A stretch of DNA of 64,000 nucleotides, taken from contig JBBCJT010000015.1 of the NCBI GenBank assembly GCA_037190665.1, positions 1 through 64,000 of the forward strand, given 5' to 3'. The position numbers and the translations under genes were made by a program. This DNA is from JBBCJT01 sp037190665 (GTDB lineage Bacteria > Pseudomonadota > Alphaproteobacteria > Acetobacterales > Acetobacteraceae). Below the pieces are notes generated by a model. It made no database searches, was not told where the DNA came from, and saw only the letters and a program-made list of their open reading frames with translations. Shown here in pieces: positions 59,008 through 64,000 of the stretch; the stretch's first letter is position 1; each line of letters opens with the position of its first letter.

Positions 59008-59124
59008 CTGTTTGCTTCATGGATAGCGGACATCTTCTGCACCGGAGAGGCCATTGCTTTGTGACAGGCGCGCCCGACATCCGCCAACAATCTGACGCTT
59101 AAGATCGAACGGTTCCGCTTCTGT

Positions 59125-59166
59125 CCAACTTACGGACAGCCCAGCCCAACTTACGGACAACCCAGC
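59125..59166. repeat. Two-copy 21-bp tandem repeat overlapping a stop codon
   Basis: Units 59125-59145 and 59146-59166 both begin CCAACTTACGGACA and differ at one base (G59139 versus A59160). The second unit contains the stop and last codons of the minus-strand M20 gene (stop 59151-59153). The first unit therefore supplies an alternative set of identical end codons. It may be a replication-slippage duplication. Confidence 0.75.
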
Positions 59167-60410
59167 CAGCGCCACCCGGCCAGCGCGTGCGTGCGCAGCA
59201 CGTGCAGGAGCTCCTCCACCTTCACGCCTTCGTCGATGCCGCCCATGCCATCGGGCGAAGGGCCATAGACAAAGGCCGGCACGCCGGCGCGGCGCCAGAA
59301 GCGGCAATCGGTGCCACCCAGCGAGATCACCGGCGCGGGACGGAAGCCGGCCAACCGCTGCACCGTATCCTGCAGGATGCCGACCATCGGGTGCGATGGG
59401 TCGGAAAGCGTCGGATCGACGGGCATGGTCGGCGGCAGTTCGATGCTGGCTTCGGGAAAGGGTGCGATGACGCGCCGCACGTGGGCCAGCATCGCTTCGG
59501 TCGTGACGCCGGGCGGCAGGCGGATGTCGACGCCGATGTCGCACTCGCCCGGCAGCATGTTTACCTTCACCCCGCCCGACAGCGTGCCGATGTTCAGCGT
59601 CACACGCTGCGCCAACCCGGCAGCACCCTTGCCCAGGCCCTTGTCGTAAGCGGCGATGGTCTCGGGCCGCGCCAGCAGCGTGCGTACATGGTCGGGCAGC
59701 GGCGCCTCGAGTTCCTCGACCGCGGCCAGCGCCTCGATCACCCTGGCGGCGATGCGGGTGGCACTGGCCGACAGGTGCGGATAGGCGCCGTGGCCGCCGG
59801 GCGTACAGACCTTCACCGTGAACCAGAACATGCACTTCTCGCCGAAACGCAGCGTGTGCGGCGAGGATGGCTCCGCATTCAGCACGCAGTCGCCCAGCAC
59901 CTCGTCCGGCATCCTCGCGGTCAGCCAGTCGGCACCCCAGCGGCCGCCCGTCTCCTCGTCGGACACCACGGTCAGCGTCACGCGCCCCGGCACCTGGCCG
60001 ACCAGGCGGGAGAGGTACAGGTAGGTGAACAGCGAGGCGGTGGTGCCGGCCTTCATGTCGACCGTGCCACGGCCCCAGACGCGGCCCTCGGCCAGTTCCC
60101 CGCCCAGCGGGTCGCGCGTCCAGCGCGCGCGGTCACCGATGGGGAAGACGTCGATATGGCCGTTTAGCACCAGGTGCTTCTGCGGTGCCGGGCCGGTGCA
60201 TGTCGCCACTAGGTTCGGGTTGTCCTGCTTCGGCGCCACGGTGCGGAAAGCGAGGCCGTTGTCCTGCAGGAACTTCGCGACGAGCGCTGCACCCGCGCGC
60301 GTGTCGCCGGGCGGGTTGCTGGTATCGATGCGGGTGAAGTCCTGCAGAAAGCCGACGATGCGCGCCTCATCGGCCGCGATCCAATCCAGCAACTGGCGTC
60401 CGCCATCCAT
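59151..60410 (-). CDS. M20-family metallopeptidase, ArgE/DapE type
   Basis: 419-aa dizinc amidase/peptidase. Metal ligands His85 and Asp87 (LNGHIDVFP), bridging Asp118 (GRGTVDMKAG), Glu152/153 (SDEETGG; the second is normally the ligand), Glu180 (LNAEPSS) and a C-terminal His within the DEGVKVEELLHVLRTHALAG segment. Family substrates are N-acyl amino acids or dipeptides. GGGAGCT precedes the ATG. The C-terminus (WRWLGCP) ends inside the tandem repeat. Immediately upstream is a remnant of a similar gene. Confidence 0.9.
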   Translation of the reverse strand: MDGGRQLLDWIAADEARIVGFLQDFTRIDTSNPPGDTRAGAALVAKFLQDNGLAFRTVAPKQDNPNLVATCTGPAPQKHLVLNGHIDVFPIGDRARWTRDPLGGELAEGRVWGRGTVDMKAGTTASLFTYLYLSRLVGQVPGRVTLTVVSDEETGGRWGADWLTARMPDEVLGDCVLNAEPSSPHTLRFGEKCMFWFTVKVCTPGGHGAYPHLSASATRIAARVIEALAAVEELEAPLPDHVRTLLARPETIAAYDKGLGKGAAGLAQRVTLNIGTLSGGVKVNMLPGECDIGVDIRLPPGVTTEAMLAHVRRVIAPFPEASIELPPTMPVDPTLSDPSHPMVGILQDTVQRLAGFRPAPVISLGGTDCRFWRRAGVPAFVYGPSPDGMGGIDEGVKVEELLHVLRTHALAGWRWLGCP

Positions 60411-60415
60411 CGTGG

Positions 60416-60757
60416 TCAGCTCCCTGTGCCCGAGGCGTTGAGATACTGCGCCGCCGCCAGTGCGTGCGTGCGCAGGATGTGGTAGAAGTCGTCGACCGCG
60501 TCCATGCTAGCCGACGGCGCCATGGATGTACGCAAGCACATCGTGCCGGACGCGGACATGCCGGGGGACCTGCCGATGCATGGCGCCGCCCCGCGCCTGT
60601 CGGTGATCCCCGGGGCATCCTCCAGCGGCCCGCGCCGAAGCTGGGCCACAACGAAGAAATCCTCGCCCCGCCGTTGGGCGAGGCGGAACTGCGCGGCTGC
60701 GGGCTGAGAACGTGGCGCGGAGGCAGAGGCATCTCGTCGCGCGCCGCATGCCGCCAT
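60416..60757 (-). pseudogene. Decayed C-terminal remnant of a second M20 peptidase gene
   Basis: The last codons before a TGA at 60416-60418 read DAVDDFYHILRTHALAAAQYLN, closely matching the C-terminal helix of the intact neighbour (VKVEELLHVLRTHALAGWRWLG). In another minus frame, 60507-60600 reads GGAMHRQVPRHVRVRHDVLAY, which can be aligned loosely with the GGTDCRFWRRAGVPAFVYG segment, implying a frameshift. The rest is unreadable. It is best seen as the 3' end of a duplicated M20 gene, most of which has been lost. Boundaries are approximate. Confidence 0.55.
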
Positions 60758-60771
60758 GCTAAGCTCCCGCG

Positions 60772-61440
60772 ATGCCCCGGAAAGGACGGACCGCGGACAC
60801 GGTCGCGACGCTCGTCAGGAAGATTGCCGAGGAGATCCTGTTCGGGCGCCTGCTGCCCCGCGAGCGTCTCGTCGAGGATGACATCATCGCCCGGACCGGC
60901 GCGACCCGGCATGCCGTCCGTGCCGCGTTGCAGGCGCTTTCCCGCGAGGGGCTGATCGTCCACGTGCCGAACCGCGGCGCGCAGGTGCGCAGCTTCTCCC
61001 CCGCCGAGGTCGAGGAGATCACAGAGGTGCGCGAGCTGCTGCACGCCGAGGCCGCAAGGCGCATCCCGCTGCCGCCGCCCGCCGGGCTGCTCGCGGCGCT
61101 GGAGCGGATCGAGGCGGCGCATGCGGCGGCGGTCCAGCGCGGCGACCTGTCCGCCATCCACGCCGAGAACGACCGCTTCCACGAAACGCTGTTCGCCGCG
61201 TGCGGCAATGCGCACCTGTCGGCGACGATCCGCGATCACGCCCGGCTGTCGCTCGCCTATCGCTGCCACGCGATGGCCGACCCCGCGCTGGCGGTGCGCG
61301 CGCGGGACGAGCATCGCGCCATGATCGCGGCGCTCCGCAACGCAGACCGCGCCGCGCTGGTGCGGCTGTGCACGCAGCACACGAACTTCGCCAAGGGCGC
61401 CTACGGGCGCGTGCTGGGGAGCGTGACGGCCGCCGCCTAG
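60772..61440 (+). CDS. GntR-family transcriptional regulator (FadR/FCD type)
   Basis: 222-aa regulator. HTH at about residues 10-72 (VATLVRKIAEEILFGRLLPRERLVEDDIIARTGATRHAVRAALQALSREGLIVHVPNRGAQVRSF), then an FCD domain with IHAENDRFHETLFAACGNAHL and RDEHRAMIAALRNADRAALVRLCTQHTNF. Its TAG stop shares the CTAG tetranucleotide with the TAG of the convergent amidohydrolase gene. It probably controls the 64000-61437 operon or the M20 genes. Confidence 0.92.
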   Translation: MPRKGRTADTVATLVRKIAEEILFGRLLPRERLVEDDIIARTGATRHAVRAALQALSREGLIVHVPNRGAQVRSFSPAEVEEITEVRELLHAEAARRIPLPPPAGLLAALERIEAAHAAAVQRGDLSAIHAENDRFHETLFAACGNAHLSATIRDHARLSLAYRCHAMADPALAVRARDEHRAMIAALRNADRAALVRLCTQHTNFAKGAYGRVLGSVTAAA

Positions 61441-62267
61441 GCGGCGAGGCCGAACAGACGCGACGGCGTCTCCCACAGGACAGCCCGCCGCGCGCCCGCG
61501 TCGGGCAGCCACCGCGCCGCCAGCGCGAGTTCCGGCCCGTAGTCGATGCGCGCGCCGGCGCGCAGGAACGGCCAGTCGCTACCCCACACGCAGCGATCCG
61601 GCGTGAACGCGCCGAGGATGGCGGCCACGTAGGGATCGGCGGCCGGATGGGGCCAGTCGCCGCCCGCCCAGCGGAACGCGCCGCTCAGCTTTACGCAGGC
61701 TGCCCCTTCGCTGCCGAGCGCCAGCAGCGCCGCGAAACCCGGCTGCGCGACGCCGAGCGCCGGGTCGGGACGCCCGCAATGGTCGAAGACCAGCGTCAGC
61801 CGCGCGGCGCGCAGCGCGGGCAGCGCCTCGGGGATCTGGTGCGCGTCCGCCTGGACCTGCGCGATCATCCCGAGCGTGCGCATGCGGTCGAACAGCCCGG
61901 CGCGCAGGCAGGCATCCGCATAACCCGCGCCATGCGCCGCCAGATCCAGCCGCAGCCCGACCATGCCGGCCGTCCGCAGCGCGGCGAGCTGCGCCTCCGC
62001 CACGTCCGGTGCGGCGAGCGCGATGCCGCGCCAGCGCGGGCCGCCGAAGGCCAGCGCATCGAGCAGGCAGCGGTTGTCTGTGCCGTAGCCGGAGGTGGGC
62101 CCGACGAGCAGCGCGTGGGTCACGCCATGCGCGGCATGCACCTCGGCGAGCGCCCGAGCCGGGGCGGTCTCGTGCGGCTGCGGCAGGTAGGGCGCGCGCG
62201 GATCGTAGGGAAAGCGCGCCGGATCGAGCACGTGCAGATGGCAGTCCGCGACCGGATGCGCCGTCAC
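61437..62267 (-). CDS. Amidohydrolase family 2, 2-pyrone-4,6-dicarboxylate lactonase-like
   Basis: 276-aa TIM-barrel hydrolase of the LigI type: His10 and His12 (DCHLHVLDPARFPYDP), His163 (LVFDHCGRPDP) and Asp231 (VWGSDWPFL) form the expected active site. LigI opens the lactone ring of 2-pyrone-4,6-dicarboxylate; close relatives act on sugar lactones. GTG start in a GTGA overlap with the upstream dehydrogenase. Together with an RraA-type aldolase it recalls the protocatechuate 4,5-cleavage pathway, but no dioxygenase is in view. Confidence 0.85.
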   Translation of the reverse strand: MTAHPVADCHLHVLDPARFPYDPRAPYLPQPHETAPARALAEVHAAHGVTHALLVGPTSGYGTDNRCLLDALAFGGPRWRGIALAAPDVAEAQLAALRTAGMVGLRLDLAAHGAGYADACLRAGLFDRMRTLGMIAQVQADAHQIPEALPALRAARLTLVFDHCGRPDPALGVAQPGFAALLALGSEGAACVKLSGAFRWAGGDWPHPAADPYVAAILGAFTPDRCVWGSDWPFLRAGARIDYGPELALAARWLPDAGARRAVLWETPSRLFGLAA

Positions 62268-63247
62268 GCCGCTTCCCCCGGCAGCGCGACCGCATTGCGC
62301 AGCGCGCCGCCCGCGAAGAACGCCTCGATATTGGACAGCGCGGCGGTCAGCTTCTCCTCGAACGCGTCGCGTGTGCCTGCGCTGATATGCGGGGTCAGCA
62401 CCACATTCGGCAGTCCGACGAGGGGATGGTCCGCCGGCACCGGCTCGGTCGCGAACACATCGAGCGCGGCGGCGAGCAGGTGCCCGTCCCGCAGGGCACG
62501 GGCCAGCGCGGCCTCGTCGACCAGCCCGCCGCGCGCGGTATTCACGAGCACCGCGCCCGGCTTCATCGCCGCGATCGCCGCCGCGTCGATGATGTTGCGT
62601 GTGGCCGGCATGACCGGCAGATGCAGCGACACGATATCGGCCTTACCCAGCAGCGCGGGCAGGCTCTCCTCCCGCCGGACGCCCAGCCGCTCCGTCTCCG
62701 CCGCCGGCAGCGCGACCTGCGGATCGAAATACAGGCCGGTGGTGCCGAAGGCCGCGAAACGTTCGGCTGCCGCCTGTCCGATGCGGCCGAAGCCGACATA
62801 GCCAATGCACCGCCCGGCGAGGCTGCGCGAAACAGGCCTCAGCGCGTTGACGTGCCACTGCCCGCGGCGCAGTTCCGCATCCGCATAAGGCAGCCGCCGC
62901 AGTGCCGCGAGCGCCATCAGTACCGCCATCTCCGCCACCGGGCCGGTCGTGCCTTCCGGCGTGGTGGCGAGCGCGACGCCGCGGCCGGCGAGCGCCTGCC
63001 AGGCCACCGTGTCCTGCCAGCCGACGCCCTGATGCTGGACGAGGCGCAGCCGCCGCGCCGCGGCGAGATGCGTATCCGTCAGGCGCGTCGCGGCGACGAT
63101 CACCGCATCCGCGTCCGCGATCGCCTCGGCGCGTTCGGCCTCCTCGCCGGTGGCGAGCGTGCGCAGATCCAGCCCCGGCGGACACAGCCGGTGGAGCAGC
63201 GCGTAGAGTTCCGGCGTGCCGACGCTCCAGTAGACGACCTTCGGCAT
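62264..63247 (-). CDS. D-isomer-specific 2-hydroxyacid dehydrogenase
   Basis: 327-aa enzyme with NAD loop GYVGFGRIGQA (GFGRIG at 152-157) and catalytic Arg239 (VNTARGGLVDEAAL), Glu268 (FATEPVP) and His287 (TPHISAGTRDAF). The cofactor acid lies in FDPQVALP, favouring NAD. It is distinct from the other family member at 51424-52380. Its stop overlaps the PDC-lactonase-like gene, and it lies 6 bp after the RraA gene. Probably reduces or oxidises a 2-keto/2-hydroxy acid formed by the aldolase. Confidence 0.93.
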   Translation of the reverse strand: MPKVVYWSVGTPELYALLHRLCPPGLDLRTLATGEEAERAEAIADADAVIVAATRLTDTHLAAARRLRLVQHQGVGWQDTVAWQALAGRGVALATTPEGTTGPVAEMAVLMALAALRRLPYADAELRRGQWHVNALRPVSRSLAGRCIGYVGFGRIGQAAAERFAAFGTTGLYFDPQVALPAAETERLGVRREESLPALLGKADIVSLHLPVMPATRNIIDAAAIAAMKPGAVLVNTARGGLVDEAALARALRDGHLLAAALDVFATEPVPADHPLVGLPNVVLTPHISAGTRDAFEEKLTAALSNIEAFFAGGALRNAVALPGEAA

Positions 63248-63253
63248 CGCGGT

Positions 63254-63937
63254 TCAGTCCACGAAGCTGACGTCGGGGCGCGACAGGCGTTCGGCGAGCC
63301 AGCCGGGCTGCTTCGCGCCCGCCTGCACTGCCGCATCCATCTGCGCTTCCTTCGCCCGCACCTCGGCGAGTGCCGCGGCGACCGCGTCGATCGTTCCGTG
63401 GGGCACAACCACCACGCCGTCGCCATCGGCGACGATCAGGTCGCCGGCCGCGACCGCGACGCCGCCGATGGCGACCGGCAGGCCGATCGTGCCCGGCCCG
63501 TCCTTCTGCGGCGAGTTGGGCGAGACGCCGCGCGCGAACACCGGAATGCCGACCGCGTCGAGCCCCGGGATGTCGCGCACCACGCCGTCCGTCACCAGAC
63601 CGGTGATGCCTGTGTTGCGCGCCATGCCGAGCAGGATGTCGCCGGCGACCGAGGCGGCTTCGTAGTCCTCCGTCGCCACGATCAGCACGTCGCCGGGCTT
63701 CGCGACCGACAGCGCGGCATACGGCGCGAGATTGTCGCGCGCGCGCGACCAGACCGGCAGCGCCGCGCCGACGATGCGGGTCGCCTTTGTCAGCGGGCGG
63801 ATGCCGTGATGCAGCGCGCCCCGCCTTGCCTGCGCGTCCACCACCCAGCCGGTGGGCGCGTCGGCGAAGGCGGCGAGCTGTGCTGCGGTCGGGCGGGGCC
63901 AGTCGCGGCGGATGGTGAGCGTGGGGGCTTCGGCCAT
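63254..63937 (-). CDS. RraA-family protein, 4-hydroxy-4-methyl-2-oxoglutarate aldolase-like
   Basis: 227-aa member of the RraA/HMG-CHA aldolase family. The divalent-metal active site is visible as GDILLGMARNTGITGLVTDGVVRDIPGL with Asp100, Arg121 and Asp122, the conserved R-D pair needed by the aldolases. VAAGDLIVADGDGVVVVP is also characteristic. The aldolases split 4-carboxy-4-hydroxy-2-oxo acids to pyruvate plus a keto acid. It is followed by the dehydrogenase and PDC-lactonase-like genes. An RNase E inhibitor role is less likely in this setting. Confidence 0.88.
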   Translation of the reverse strand: MAEAPTLTIRRDWPRPTAAQLAAFADAPTGWVVDAQARRGALHHGIRPLTKATRIVGAALPVWSRARDNLAPYAALSVAKPGDVLIVATEDYEAASVAGDILLGMARNTGITGLVTDGVVRDIPGLDAVGIPVFARGVSPNSPQKDGPGTIGLPVAIGGVAVAAGDLIVADGDGVVVVPHGTIDAVAAALAEVRAKEAQMDAAVQAGAKQPGWLAERLSRPDVSFVD

Positions 63938-63953
63938 GCGTGTCGTCCTGCGG

Positions 63954-64000
63954 TCAGGTTTCGGGGCGGATGCCGGCGCGGCGGATCACCTCGCCCCATT
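63954..64000 (-). CDS. Bug/TctC-family receptor, C-terminal end only (partial)
   Basis: The last 14 codons before TGA (63954-63956) read WGEVIRRAGIRPET, the standard C-terminus of Bug receptors (compare WGEVIRKNNIRAE at the end of 47127-48080). The rest lies beyond the window. It would be the gene upstream of the RraA-type aldolase, 17 bases away, and so probably the receptor of this operon. Confidence 0.75.
   Translation of the reverse strand, partial: WGEVIRRAGIRPET

Noticed and set aside
1..64000. tRNA, rRNA, riboswitch or CRISPR features
   Set aside because: No cloverleaf-like sequence, regularly spaced repeat array or recognisable riboswitch core was seen on either strand by eye.

Overview
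This is a 64 kb GC-rich bacterial accessory or catabolic region. It has no rRNA, tRNA, CRISPR array, replication or housekeeping genes that I can see. The density of Bug/TctC solute receptors and dipeptide-type ABC importers, short Tat-like leaders and ATGA/GTGA-coupled operons suggests a soil or plant-associated alphaproteobacterium. Acetobacteraceae (Roseomonas-like) is my best guess, but Burkholderiales cannot be excluded from sequence alone.

Layout. 1-548: 3' end of a LysR regulator. 593-4219 (minus): receptor plus DppB/DppC-type permeases, without ATPase genes. 4669-6087 (minus): amidase. 6743-10385 (plus): LysR, gamma-glutamyltransferase, dihydroxyphthalate-decarboxylase-like protein. 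10418-13437 (minus): two tandem paralogous peptide receptors. 13622-18207 (plus): HpcH/HpaI aldolase and a complete DppBCDF importer, convergent with a further receptor (18200-19771). 19900-29848: a sugar-acid catabolic unit made of a divergent IclR/SMP-30 fusion regulator, a MalFGK-type importer with its receptor, an enolase-superfamily dehydratase, a GMC oxidoreductase and a mannonate-dehydratase-like enzyme. 30095-37276: LysR, HyuA, HyuB, Bug receptor and fumarylacetoacetase. 37364-39478: LysR divergent from a SnoaL-like protein and an SDR. 39888-45324 (minus): second complete Dpp importer with receptor, divergent from a GntR regulator. 46336-52380: GntR divergent from Bug, enolase-superfamily, Ldh2-type dehydrogenase, second Bug and D-2-hydroxyacid dehydrogenase. 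52504-56532: LysR divergent from carboxymuconolactone-decarboxylase-like protein, beta-hydroxyacid dehydrogenase and orphan receptor. 56533-60771: a scarred stretch with an unknown gene, a recombinase remnant, two M20 amidohydrolases and an M20 gene remnant. 60772-64000: GntR convergent with a Bug (partial), RraA-type aldolase, D-2-hydroxyacid dehydrogenase and PDC-lactonase-like operon.

How it works together. The window is a series of self-contained modules, each with one regulator, one or more periplasmic receptors and one to four enzymes for organic acids, sugar acids, amides or peptides. Twelve receptor genes (one partial) face only four permease sets, so several receptors must be orphans or share transporters. 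Most divergent promoter regions carry a clear palindrome or direct repeat that is probably the operator of the adjacent regulator. The most unusual protein is the IclR/SMP-30 fusion, whose lactonase-like domain appears to have lost the conserved catalytic/metal aspartate and may act as a sensor. All functions are inferred from reading motifs by eye; no database search was run.
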